A stretch of DNA of 64,000 nucleotides from Tubulanus polymorphus (lineage: Eukaryota; Nemertea; Palaeonemertea; Tubulaniformes; Tubulanidae): contig NC_134026.1 of assembly GCF_964204645.1 (NCBI RefSeq), positions 12,056,450-12,120,449 of the forward strand, given 5' to 3'. The first letter of the stretch is position 1. The number at the start of each line of letters is the position of its first letter. The position numbers were made by a program, and so were the translations under genes. A model generated the notes under the pieces. It had not been told where the DNA came from. It ran no database searches and saw only the letters and a program-made list of their open reading frames with translations. This document shows, piece after piece, positions 43,239-55,340 of this stretch.

Positions 43239-44026
43239 CTGATGTCCACAGGGGTTTGGCGATGGGCTTGGATTTTACTTCCGGGTTGTTGATAATCTCG
43301 CGAGAATGGTGCTAAATATGAACTGCGAATAAATTCAAAATATCACGGAAATACCTTGTGTTTATATTGTTTATTTATCCGCTAAATAGTTCCGATAAAG
43401 GATTGGTTGTTAAGAATCATTATCAGACGGTCGTCATGCTACTATATAAAATAACAAGGGATGAAACGCCTTCAGAGTTGTGCCAGCCAGAAAGTTGGGA
43501 CAATCACGTGACATTCTGATGATGTCATCACATTTAAAACTTTAACATGAAAAGTTAACATATTCACAGACTGACATCAATTGTCAGATTATGATTCATA
43601 TGAAATTAATAACTTATAAAAAATAAATTATGATCAAATATATAATAGACAAAAAATGCATTTGAATGTAAGTTATTCTCAAATATTTTTCGTATCATAG
43701 TTTCCATCTTAGATGCTTCGGGTTCGCGTTCAGTCAAATAAGAAGCGCAACTGTCACGTGACTGTCCCAACTTTCTGGCTGGCACGAATTGAACTGCGTT
43801 TCATCCCTTGTTATTTTATATAGTAGCGAGACGACCGTCTGATAATGATTCTTAACGACCAATTGTTTATCGAAACTTTATAGCGGATAAATAAACAACA
43901 TAAACACAAGGTATTTCCGTGATATTTTGAATTTATTCGCAGTTCATATTTAGCGCCATTCTCGCGAGATTATCAACAACCCGGAAGTAAAATCCAAGCC
44001 CATCGCCAAACCCCTGTGCCGATGTC
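43239..44026. mobile_element. Fold-back MITE (copy 2) with 8-bp target duplication
   Basis: The element 43247-44018 is colinear with the copy at 16037-16827 and has the same CACAGGGG...CCCCTGTG ends. Flanks are CTGATGTC and CCGATGTC, 7 of 8 identical. Confidence 0.88.
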
Positions 44027-44136
44027 TACAACTTGTCTGACACACAGTTCTCACATCATACTCATGATTCTGTATATAAAGACTATGTAAAGTTATGATA
44101 ATCATTCTCATTCCGGGATGCAATAAAGATTGTACA

Positions 44137-44765
44137 TACCGTATTTTCCGGCCAATAAGCCGACTCGGCCAATAAGCCGAGGGCAGTTTTTTAGCCTAAA
44201 ATACATGGATTTCATAAAGCTTCGCCCAATAAGCCGAGGCCCTTCATCAGAGATTTTAATTCACTGATTTGTCAATTAGTTCGTCTTAATTGACGATTTA
44301 AGAGGCTGACAGTAGCGCCCGCTGATGTGTGAGAGTGCGGTGTATACTATCATCGCCGAGTGACTGTGGTATATATAGACTCACTCAGCTGATTACTATA
44401 CACACAGCCATACACGCAGTACGCGGCTCACTGCTGATTTGCATATATACTAATGTATGAACTGACACGTGGTAGTACCATGAACTCGCGCGTTATATAA
44501 ATGTATACCATTGCCGCTGTGCGGTGATGGAACAATCAAAGTAAAAATAAAATAGTTCAAAATAGATTATAATTGGTAGTAAATAATGACCTCAAATAAA
44601 TATCGACCACTTTTCTTGATTTTGACGATCATTGAGAGCATTAGAGTGGCATAGATCGGAAAGTGATTTTTTATGTCAGATCGTATCCGCCCAATAAGCC
44701 GATCACGATATTTTGGGTAAAAATCTGAGGCTAGAAAATCGGCTTATTGGCCGGAAAATATGGTA
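44137..44765. mobile_element. TA-flanked MITE
   Basis: The 625-base element 44139-44763 begins CCGTATTTTCCGGCCAATAA and ends with the near-exact reverse complement, bordered by TA on both sides. The CAATAAGCCGA word is repeated at both ends. The TA duplication and end style suggest a Tc1/mariner-superfamily mobiliser. Confidence 0.8.
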
Positions 44766-46015
44766 TACGGTTTAACTGCCTTGTTGTTCCTGATGGATGG
44801 AATCCTGTACCGCTGGTGTAAATGCTAGTTCCCCAGCCAGCCTGCCGATACAACAACCAGCCGGTTACATTACCTCTAACAGACCAACAAGCAAAACTAC
44901 AATCCCCACAAAATAAAGATCTTTCAATCTCCTTATATAAGGAGGTTGGAACTTATATCAACTACAGAGTAACTGGTATTCTAGTGCTTTAAGGTAGCAG
45001 TGCTAATTCATTTTCGATGAACTGTCAGTAGCTTCATTTTGACTGGCAAATTCATGAATTCTACTCACTCCTTAAAAAATCCTTTTAATGCCACCATCTA
45101 TGAGTGAACTGAAAACTGTAAGAGTTGGTATATCCAAACATTAATTATTTTTCACAAATAAGTCCATGCAAAAAATACGAATTCCATTGATCAACAGGAT
45201 AATTCTTAATGCTGATCACCACACTACTAAACAGCAGCATGGCTGATGTTATATTTCACACAACTTCATATTTGGAAATTACCTCATATTTAAGCTATTT
45301 ACAAATACAAGAATAAGCAAAAATCCAAAGAACAAACTTCATAGATGATGTCGTAAAAAGGAAAAGAGTGAGTTGAATTTATAAAATCCCCTAAAGCTTG
45401 AATGTCTGACAGTGCATTGAAAATGAACAAACAGACGAAAATTGTGGTTCTTATTTCACATTGAAAATTTCGAACCTAACTCATATTAGCATTAATTCCA
45501 TTTGTTTCAAAATTCCAAAACCCGGTGTTTGAACGCAACGTCTTTCACACAATTAGTTATTCCTTACAGAACAGTAAATATTCGGTATGGTAAGCCACTA
45601 GATGTACACTTGCTTGACTCAAAGTAAAGGGAACTTTAATGATTTTTTCAAAACATCAGTAGCAATACTTCAAATATTATGATATTAATATAGTAATATA
45701 ACAACAATCAGTCGTGGAAAAAATATATAAGATTAAACCCACTATTTACAAGAAATTCATAAATTACTAATTTAGAATTTAATGATGATACATTTCAATT
45801 TCAATCTAGATTCTCATTAGGTGCAATAATATACATAGGATGACAAATTATTTGTCAATAGATAATGCTAAGCATGGAGTTATTTACTTAGAAATAAATG
45901 AATTGTGAGGAAGAACATAAGATTTTAATGGTGAAAAAGTAACCTTTGGAGAAACTAGTTTCAAATATGAAGTTTCAGAACGTAAAAGGATACCAGCTAG
46001 TGGTGTAGCTAATCA
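44766..46015. other. No gene recognised
   Basis: AT-rich sequence without convincing frames or repeat boundaries. Confidence 0.4.
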
Positions 46016-46419
46016 TGTTTGCAGAGCTGGCAACCGTTACTGATTTTCAGTATTTGTTACTATTTTATAACGAGAAATACTGATTTGATTTGTTTGATGC
46101 ATACAGAAATATAAAAGATGTTACTCTGAAGGTCTTACTGTTGATTACTGATTGATTTGAACAGAATATGAAAGATGTTACTCTGAGGGTCTTACTGTTG
46201 ATTACTGATTAATTTGAACAGAAATATGAAAGATGTTACTGAGGGTCTTACTGTTCATTCCTGATTAATTTGAACAGAAATATGAAAGATGTTACTGAGG
46301 TTGTTACTGTTGATTACTGATTAATTGAACATTTTCGTTCATATTTCAATGAGATGTTACTGAAAAAAGTACAATTTTTTACTGATAGGACTTTTCACTG
46401 GTTGGCAGCCATGTGTTTG
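46016..46419. mobile_element. hAT-type MITE with internal 55-60-bp repeats
   Basis: The 392-base element 46022-46413 starts CAGAGCTGGCAACC and ends GGTTGGCAGCCATG, flanked by TGTTTG (46016-46021 and 46414-46419). Inside, GAAAGATGTTACT...GATTACTGATTAATTTGAACAG repeats about four times. The ends match the hAT at 36947-41810 and the orphan end at 25671. Confidence 0.82.
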
Positions 46420-48725
46420 CAATATTGGTCACCAATTTTACTTTGATTTATAACTTGTCACTACAATTAGTACTTATGTGAACGATGGTGTTTCTCCTCA
46501 AAATTCACTTAGTACAAAACTTCATACCTCACAAATTCTAAATTATCTACTCACTCATAATTTTACGCAACTAACTGTCATCCCTTGTATATATAATTAT
46601 GTTTTTAGAATTTTAATGATTTCTATGTTAAAACCAACACATGTGTCTTTGGATTTTTGGTTTTCATATCTGTTTTTAAATGTCTTGTAAGTAGTGGGTT
46701 TTAACTTATTTCATATCGGTAGTCCTCTTGGGTACTAATTAACAAAGTCTTTTTTGATTAATTAAAGTAAGGTAATTTCATTTGAATTGATTACTTTTGA
46801 ATATGTAATTTCATCAATCCAACGAATTAAGTTGTGCAAGGTACTGACTGCTACCTTATGAATTTGCCTATCATTTCTTTTATAGGATTCTAATGATGAT
46901 GTTATCCTACTAGGATTGCCAAATGTAGACAACCGATGTTTCCACAATGTAATGCTTTCAAGTACTTCGCCACAGTGGCCTTGGCCAACAATTAGACCAT
47001 TGTTGCAAAACTACGGCAATCTCCAAACCATTGACACTTCTTTCAAAATTACACCAAACAAATGATCCACATACTTTGATCACACTTTCAAACAATTTCT
47101 TGTTCTGCTTTCATGAAAATTTCAGCCAGAGGTTTATTCCTGGACATCAGAATGATTCGCATTAATATTTGATTACCACATTTGAAACATTGGAAATTCA
47201 GTTTCACCATGAAAGTGCCATTGCGGCATTTGCATTTCAATGTCAATCCAAGTTGAAATGCTTAAACTGTCACCATACTTCAGTTACTTCAGAAATGCAA
47301 CCAATAATTGAATTACCTAGCTCATCATCATTAAATGAATTACTTGATGCCTTACTACAAAACAAAAGTGTTACGTATACCTGTGAGCAATGCTTTACAA
47401 CACATGCTGAAAAACAACTTTCCTTTTTGAATCTGCCTGACACTGCAATTTTCCAGTCATTCCACAACACATTAATCGTACCATTATTTCCATTATATCC
47501 ACATTACCAGCACAGCTCCCCATTTATTGTGAAAATTTAACCGCATTGTACAATTTAACAACAATTGTATATCACATTGGCTTTTCGTTAACTGGCGGTC
47601 ATTATTTTGTCACAACGAAATCACCTAATAACAATTGTATTACAATTAATGATAATTCGATTAGTTTATCATGGAAATCACTTCATCATACACAGATTGA
47701 ATACATTGTTATTTTAAAAAAACAATCACAAAATGTTCAGCATGCCATAGTTAATCAGCAACACCATGATAAAACACCTTCCAAAACACCACAAAATTTG
47801 TGCCAACTGTAGACACAAATGTCCAGTCTGGACACCACAGTAATCCAAAGGTTTCACATTCTACACTGGTTGATAATAACACTATTTTAACTCAGATCAT
47901 GGAAAACCCTTTAGTTGATTTTGAAACTCTCAAGTATACACCGGTTTTTACGGTAAATCTAAGTCTATGAACAATCTCATTCCACTCCAAAAAAATCAAG
48001 GGTTCATAAACAAACGTTCCAAATCTGCCTGCCTCAAACTGCCACCAAAATGGCCTACAGATGGCGATGAATATTTCTATCATATCCTGCTACTTCACTT
48101 GCCCTTCAGAGATGAAAATGAACTCACATCACATGGTTTAGCTTTAGCAACTTTTCAAGCAAAACACAAAAAATGCAGATTCCCCACCACAATCACTTTT
48201 TTGTGTAACTACAAAAGCTCCTTACTCAGGTGAGCCCATAACAAGCAATGATCTAAATTCCATTAATGCTGTTGTTGCCCCAAACACTCAGGAGACATTA
48301 ATAGATTCCAGTGACATACCTGTAGATCCTAACTTATTTTGCATAGATAATACCGATAGTACTGATCTGATAATGTTACCAAAGACATGTATGAATTTCC
48401 ACAGCCACACTTACAACATGACGTCAACTGTATCATCAATAGATTGAATAATGATCAGCTACTTGTATTTAACATGATCCGACAACACACATCAACTGTT
48501 GCAATGCATAACTTAGGTCAACCTTCCACATGTGAAACATTATATCTTCATATATCTGGGGGCGTAGGCTCTGGTAAGACTCACTTGCTTCATATCATAG
48601 CTTCACATCTTATCAAAACTGCACTGAATACCAATTCTGTGTAGTAACTGCCCCTACAGGCATTCCAGCATTTAGCATCAGCGGAACAACAATACACAGG
48701 GCATTAAGATTGCCTGTTGAGCATG

Positions 48726-49074
48726 GCTCATGTGGTGGCTGACTGTATCCCTCTTCCTTAGGTGGCGGTGAAGACAGACTGACAGAAGTCAACTCTGGTC
48801 GTTGATATATGTAGAACTGATTTATTTCAGAATAGTCAGACTTTTATAAGCCAAGCTATGAATTGTACAGTTAAAAATTGACATACACTACTGAATTCGA
48901 ATAATTTAATCCTGAAAACTTTGAATAACCAATGATATGAAAACTATTGTCAATTGAATAACAGGCTAGAGGGTAAGTTCATACTACCATGAGTTTGTAC
49001 GGTTGTACCTATACATTATGAATATAATTCTAACATTGAAAACCAACGAACTATTATCGATTCCCGACAGCTCT
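48726..49074. mobile_element. Solo LTR inserted in the helicase gene
   Basis: The 339-base insert 48731-49069 begins TGTGGTGGCTGACTG and ends GATTCCCGACA, so it has TG...CA ends, and is flanked by GCTCA and GCTCT (one mismatch). A TATA-like TTTTATAAGCC lies near 48840. Without the insert and one flank copy, the helicase frame reads on (VEHGS then SLTYKPLSNEAL). The orientation of the LTR is uncertain. Confidence 0.7.
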
Positions 49075-50066
49075 TCTCTGACATATAAGCCTCTAAGTAA
49101 TGAAGCCCTTATGGTCATGCGTGATCAATGGAAGTATGTCAAATACTAGATCACTGATGAAATTAGCATGGTTTCAAACAAAACTTTGATCTTTATACAT
49201 AAACGACTGTGTGAACTAAGGAATACTCAATGTACACTTTCAAGTTACTTTGGAGGCATTTCAATTATTACCTTTGGAGACTTCATTCAACTGAAACCTG
49301 TTATGGGGCAATTTATATTTGCACACACTAATCTGCCATCACCAGTTAATCTCTGGACAGTTATGTTTCAAACACATCATCTTACAATGAACGTCAGACA
49401 AAAATCATACGCTGAACTATGTAATCGTTTCAGGACAGGTTGTCACACAGATGACGATCTCTTGATGCTTACCTCACAATTAGAAAACAACCAACCTACT
49501 TGTAAATTAACTAATTTCAATGATGCAATTCGTTTGTTTCCGACTATTGAACAATGCCATGTCTATAATATGGATAAATTGAAACTATTTCCTAACATAA
49601 TAGTGATTACTGCAGTTGACACTATTACATCACTTTCTAACGGATATATGCAACATGCACCAAAAATCTCATTTCAAAAGACCCTAGGCAATGTGCTGGC
49701 TTACCAACTGTATTACATATTGCAGTAGGGGTAGAAATCATATTAATTCGCAACATTGATGTTTCATTAGGTTTAGTTAATGGAGCAAGAGGAATAGTTA
49801 CTTCCATCAATTTCCTTCCAGGACAATCTCATCCACACAACATTGACATTAAGTTCCATCACATGCAAAGTAATACCAGCAACCAGCAAGTACCTATTTA
49901 CCCTGTTATAGCACAGTTTTTCGCAAAAGACCAGACTCGTTTCTATCGTTCTCAGTTTCCATTGCAGCTTTGCTTTGCTTCCACTATTCATAAAATGCAG
50001 GGAGCAACATTAACGAAAGCTGTCATTAATTTGGGCGATAAAATTTTTGTCCCTGGAATGTCTTAT

Positions 50067-50162
50067 GTTGCCCTTTCAAGACTCACTTCCTTATCTGGAT
50101 TAATTATTTCAAATGTTGCCCTTTCAAGACTCACTTCCTTATCTGAATTAATCATTTCAAAT
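50067..50162 (+). repeat. 48-bp in-frame tandem duplication in helicase motif VI
   Basis: Two 48-base units (50067-50114, 50115-50162) encode VALSRLTSLSGLIISN and VALSRLTSLSELIISN. They differ at only a few bases, so the duplication is recent relative to the other lesions. Confidence 0.9.
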
Positions 50163-50210
50163 CTCGATATCAATGCTAAGGGCTTCCGTCCATACAAACA
50201 AGCACTTCAA

Positions 50211-50729
50211 TACAGTCAACCTCGCTTAATCCGCCTCCGGTTAAACCGTATAAGTGCTTATTCCGTATAAATAAATTGGTCCTGTTTTTCAGTAACGTTA
50301 TTCCCTTTAAAATTCTGTGTCTAATTCGTACTCCATAATCCGTATTTTCACTTATTCCGTAGACAAATGCATGGTCCCTTTGCCCAATTCATACGTAAAT
50401 CCTTATGTGTAATCCGTATTAGCTGTCAGCTGTCGGGAACATACACTTGAAGTGAAAAAAGTATAAACATTTGTAATCTAATGAGGTTAGTGTAATCAGT
50501 GGGAAATATTTATTCCCCCAGACGGATCGTTAGAATGTGGTTCTACTGAGTATGTCCACGGTTTGAGAGATAACTAAAGCTGCTATTAAATCATTAGCCA
50601 CTTAAATCATCGTTTATATATGTAATTGTTAATTCACATCAATTATGAATTATCTGTTATCTGTATATCACTTAATCCGTACTAAAAAGCTCAGACCCTT
50701 GTGATACGGATTTACCGAGGTTGACTGTA
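50211..50729. mobile_element. pogo/Tigger-like MITE with TA target duplication
   Basis: The 515-base element 50213-50727 starts CAGTCAACCTCGCTTAATCC and ends with the near reverse complement (CGGATTTACCGAGGTTGACTG), bordered by TA. These ends are typical of Tigger/pogo elements. It sits at the end of the helicase gene and replaces its natural stop. Confidence 0.8.
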
Positions 50730-50959
50730 TTATTATGAGAATAATACATAATAACAATTTAACAATCAACAACAACCAAGTTGAATGTGCTCACTTTATT
50801 TTTAATCGACTATTTATAATTTAAATCCAATTTTCTATCACATAAATGCACCATTTCCACAAATTGTGATGACTATTTCAATCATAGTAAATGCATAACA
50901 TTTTATTATTTTTGTATGATAATTTCAATATTTGTAAACCTTCATTCATGTAAATAAAA

Positions 50960-51345
50960 GTGTGATAAATATTGCGCTGTGTGTAATTCTTTTTCATTAA
51001 GTATTGATATATAATTAATCAACACTAACATCAATGTATATAGAAGTATGTCAGATATTCCTGCCATTTGTATTTCTTTTTCATTCAGTATTATAGTTGT
51101 GATTAATCACAATGACATCAATGTACATAACAGTGTGACAAATAATCCTGCCATGTGTAATTCTTTTTCATCAAGTATTAATATATAATTAATCAAAACT
51201 TATATCAATGTACATGACAGTGTGTCAGATATTCCTGCCATGTGTAATTCTTTTTCATTCAGTATTATAGTTATGATTAATCAAAATGACAACAGTGTGA
51301 CAAAAATTCCTGCCATGTGTATTTCTTTTTCATTCAGTATTATCA
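50960..51345. repeat. Minisatellite of ~88-bp units in alternating types
   Basis: AATTCTTTTTCAT or ATTTCTTTTTCAT recurs about every 88 bases five times. Following words alternate between AGTATTGATATATAATTAAT and CAGTATTATAGTTGTGATTA types, so the higher-order unit is a dimer of about 177 bases. Confidence 0.75.
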
Positions 51346-51659
51346 TTCTTTTTCATCATGTGCGTGTCTTTTAATACCTCTAAGGTATCAATACAAACAT
51401 TCTACTGAATAATGTTATAAATCTATCTCATTACTACATGTAATAACATTTAAGTTTTATGTTTTATATATTTTTGTATACGTTTTCTATTATCGATAAG
51501 ACAAACTTTTAATAAAAGGTCAATTTACATATAATTCATTTCTTGTTTTCTCTATTTACTTTTCCACAGGAGATTATCATAGACACAGTCCATAAGTCAC
51601 ACTTTTCTTGGATTTTCTAAGTCGCATAGGCAAAATATCACCTGTCGAATTGACTGACA

Positions 51660-52460
51660 ATGATCGTTGTGATCTGTGTGTTGGCCAATAAGGCACATCG
51701 ATCACACTACTACCAATCAGACCCCTAGCTACCAACTGCTTTGTTACACCCTTCCAATTATCTAGTGTGTTTCTCCCTGGACGTATCGGCCCCACTCCGC
51801 GCGGTGGCGCCACCCCGCGGGATTTACGCGAAGCAGCAGAACACAAACATGGCCACTCTCTCAATTTTCAATGATAGAAATCGTGTGTGCATTTCAATTA
51901 TTTCGGCTGTTAGGGTTTTAAGGCACAATATAAGTTGATGATGTGATATGGCGATGTTGATTAATGATAATTCCGCAGTGAAGCTAGTCACGAACGGTGC
52001 CGATTGAGTGTACAGCTGCCAAAAACACTGAAATGTGCGTAGTTGCGTAACTATTTGCAGTGAATTGCAGACGAAACATGAAGCCTTAACGGCCGTTTAA
52101 AAGAGAATTATACCAATCGCAATTGTAAAATAAAAATGAGATAGAACCTAAGATTCTAAAATTCTGGCCATTTCTAAAATTTTATTACTAATTTTTAGTC
52201 AGTACCGAACATTTAGTTTTCCAACAATAATGAGGGGTGGTAGGTAGTCATGCAATTCAAGTCATCATTTATTACACGTTACTTCTGTGTTGTTGAAAAT
52301 CTCGCGAGTCCTGGACCAAACCCCAATGAACAATGTGATCTGTGTGCTGGCCACAAATGCACACAGATCACACCACACTACACTACCCATTACACACTCC
52401 AGTACCCACAGCTTTCATATATCCATCCAAATATTTAGAGTGTCTTTCTTCCTGGATATT
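51660..52460. repeat. Dispersed repeat copy 2 (pair of 24592-25205) between diverged direct repeats
   Basis: The 600-base body 51778-52375 matches 24592-25205. It is bracketed by two related ~110-base segments (51670-51780 and 52330-52460), each with GTGATCTGTGTG-TTGGCC or close, an ACACTAC word and AGTGT-TTTCT-CCTGG. Confidence 0.65.
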
Positions 52461-52574
52461 TTTTTTCATGTAAAAAGATGATACTATTGTTCTTTGACCA
52501 AACACCTTGGGTGGATATTCCTGCAATGAAAATGATTTTGGGATTGCCCAACCGCTGTTTTGTATTATTGTTCT

Positions 52575-52855
52575 GATCAATTGTGTGTTGATCCTTACAG
52601 AGTGGTTCCTAGAATAACTTCCTGTTAGCTCGTGGTGTCACAAATTGTAACCACTGGATATACGCAGATGATATTTTGTCATCAGGAGGGAAATAGGGGT
52701 GGAAATTAACATGGCAATATTTTTTCTATCAGCTCAAAGCCGTTTGGAAGTAATGAGAGAAAATGTGCACAATTTCAATAAATTTTTCCCCATTTTACTA
52801 ACCGATGCTTGACCTTGTTTCTTGACATCACAAGGAGAGCCCTTCACCATCTAAG
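52575..52855. repeat. Dispersed repeat pair with 60047-60325
   Basis: Both loci share GTTGATCC, CACAAATTGTAACCA-TGGATATAC, GATATTTTGTCAT, AGCCGTTTGGAAGT and GATGCTTGACCTTGTTTC in the same order and orientation. Class is unknown. Confidence 0.7.
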
Positions 52856-53959
52856 TTCAATATTGGAATTATCTGAGGTATTTGCCTCTGCCAGCTCCCT
52901 GCGTATGCTGTTTATTAAAACACGATTGTGCTTTGTAAATTATAGGTATTTACTCTTGAGCTGGGAGTGTATTTTGACAATTATAATCCAAATTCATCAT
53001 TTGCCATTTTATGAAAAGATGGTCATAGTGCCCCTAAGGGACTCTTGTTAAGAATATTAACCTTCACCATTTCATAAAAAGTAAATGATCCCTATGTATT
53101 TTCATGAATATGAGCCGAGGGGTATTGCAAGTGTAGCTCTAGTTGAAAAAGTGTCAATGTTAAACCTGTTTCATCACCTAGTGTAGATGTAGCTATAATT
53201 GATTTAAGCATGTGTGTTTCATGTAATTTTAGGTTTGATGCCATTTTTGATGAAAGAAACGGATTATCTTAAAGATCCTAAACTCTTCAACCCATTCAAA
53301 GTGCAGAAGTGAGTGGATAGATTATGGGAACATCCTAAACTCTTCTAACTATTCAAGGTACAAAAGTTAATGGACAGATTTTGGGCAAATCTAGACGTTT
53401 ATTAGTTTATGGTAATGGCAAAAACACAGACCTTTTGTCAATCATTTTTGTGGAAAATTGCTTTAATGATAATACATAATTACAACTATATGCAATATTG
53501 ACATAGTTTCTTTGTTTTATTTGTCAGTATTTTATCAGTCTGCCAAGGTGTATGTTAAATTTAGCGGTTACACCTACGGGATTGTTTTTTGTCATGTAGC
53601 AAGATTCATGTGGAGCTGAGACAAATCTTTGAACGGGAAAAGCATTATTAGGCCAGTCGTAGGCTGAGCCTATTACTATACAAATGGAGCGAATTTAAAT
53701 GACATGGTTTCCACACAAAAGGCTCTTTTGCTTGCCAAGTGAGGGCATATTCGAACAAATCACGTATTTAAGCGTAATCCATTCTCGGAATCGTAGCGAG
53801 CAGAATTTTGAAATAGGGTCTCATAAAAAATGTTTTCTGCATTTTTCACGAAAGTTAAATCGGGAAAATTTCAATTTTTATCAGCCAATCAGGAAGTTGT
53901 GTCTTCCCTGTGATTGGTTTATCTGAAAATATCAGCAGCTGTTCACGTGAATTATCGCG

Positions 53960-54165
53960 ATTTCATTACTGGCGCTTTTGCGCATGACGTCATGTATCAA
54001 CACGCGACAATACTTCCGCGTTCGCTACGTGTTCGCTGATTGGCCCATTTACTGGGAAATTTCACAGAAGCCTAATGTGGTTTGTTACAAGCGCTGTGAT
54101 TGGCCCGACCCGATTCTGGCATGGCTTTAGCTTAGTGGGTTCGAATCCCTTGACGGGTGAAGATG
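53960..54165 (+). repeat. SINE-like repeat copy with B box
   Basis: It shares CGCATGACGTCATGTATC, GTTCGCTGATTGG and ACAAGCGCTGTGATTGG with 15375-15510 and ends AGTGGGTTCGAATCCCTTGA. Confidence 0.6.
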
Positions 54166-54539
54166 ATGGATCCTATCAATATCTATTGAAACAAATAAGT
54201 TTCCCGGTTGGGCAGCCGCGGATATCTACAGTACCGGAAGTGTTCCGGTTCGATATTTCGAGGTTTCTTTGAATTTTGGAGTGATATTGAAATCCGGTAA
54301 ATACCAGCGGTAGATTGTGAAAACCCATTGCATGATAATTGTATTACTTAATCAACGAAAAGCGTCGGGGCCGCGCCAGGAGTTTTCGTGATTCAAGTAG
54401 CGCAATAGCCTACTTCTTCGTGGTTGTCCACCTCAATTTTCACTCCGCCGATCTCTGACACGGCTCTGTCCCCGTCGGCGCTGTGATTGCACTTTCGTAC
54501 CAAATCGGGTGTATGACCTTGATATGCTAATTAGCCATG

Positions 54540-54725
54540 TGCCCGAATTGCAAATTCAATCAAATTTTATTCTGCCAAAAAATGTTAAATACAATTCGCT
54601 TTCCGAGAGTTGATGGTATGCTGCATGGATCAAAGTTGTTTTGAGATGGGTCTTGAAGCTATTGAGGTCGAGAGATAACCATCTAGATAGTTCGTGAGAG
54701 TTCCAAAGTTTTGAAGACGCTTCAA
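54540..54725 (-). pseudogene. LINE C-terminal fragment
   Basis: The minus strand encodes KLWNSHELSRWLSLDLNSF followed by KTHLKTTL, the usual end of CR1/L2-type reverse transcriptase proteins (LWN-LP-xIR-x-SL-xFK-xLKT-L). A related 3' tail word, ATTCAATCAAATTTTA, recurs near 57480. Confidence 0.5.
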
Positions 54726-54734
54726 GGTAATGTC

Positions 54735-55340
54735 TTGATATTTGTTGTATACGTGTATCTACCCTAGACACATCTTCAGGCCAAAAACTGGCCCTGTCAG
54801 ATTCAAGATGGCCGACTGGCAGCCATTGTTGTTCGCCAAAATCAGCACTTTTTACACATTTTTGAAGTTTTCGAGGGAAATTTTGAAGACACTTTTATCA
54901 ATAACCTTGATCATTCGTATATATTTGTATCCCCCAAGGGCCCATCGGCATGTGAAAAATTGAGTCGATCGGACTCAAGATGGCCGTACTGTGACCTTTT
55001 TTGTTCCCAAAAATGTCAATTATGGCCTGAATTCTGCTATATTGCGCCATGTTTCATTGCAATTTGTAATGGTTATTCTTTGGAAAGGGATCTTTTATAT
55101 CCGAGAGGGTATTTTTGACCAGGCAATTATGACGCACTTGGCGGCCATCTTGGGGTCATCAGTACTCATTCGTAGGTGGAAAAAAAGTTTTTCCACATCA
55201 TAATTGATACTTAAGCATATTTTGCTACTATAATCAATTGGAAAGTTGTAGCTCATGACATGTTCTATGATCGAGGTGAGTTTCAAGCTCATTGGTTTTT
55301 TTTATGGCCACCAGGGGGCGTTGCACAATACAATAACTTA
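54735..55340. repeat. Dispersed repeat block (with 36040 and 40900-41310 copies)
   Basis: It contains AGATTCAAGATGGCCGACTG, GCCATCTTGGGGTCATCAGT and GACATGTTCTATGATCGAGG up to CACCAGGGGGCGTTG. It is the most complete of the copies in the window. Confidence 0.65.

Larger units (their letters stand above)
46885..50270 (+). pseudogene. USP-domain plus PIF1-type helicase gene, degenerate
   Basis: The start shows a ubiquitin-specific-protease cysteine box (GLPNVDNRCFHNVML, Cys codon 46937-46939), a CxxC zinc pair (KCLNCHH...YTCEQC) and the histidine box (YNLTTIVYHIGFSLTGGHYF at 47549-47608). After a diverged linker, ILLLHLPFRDENEL is followed by a PIF1 helicase. Its motifs are Walker A GGVGSGKTHLL, Walker B ITDEISMV, GDFIQLKPV, and late motifs FASTIHKMQGATL and YVALSRLTSLSGL. 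Stops occur at about 47538, 47810, 48231, 48642, 49149 and 49726, with frameshifts and a solo LTR inside. PIF1 helicases of this size are typical of Helitron-like or other large mobile elements; a USP fused upstream is unusual. No Rep domain was found. Confidence 0.75.
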
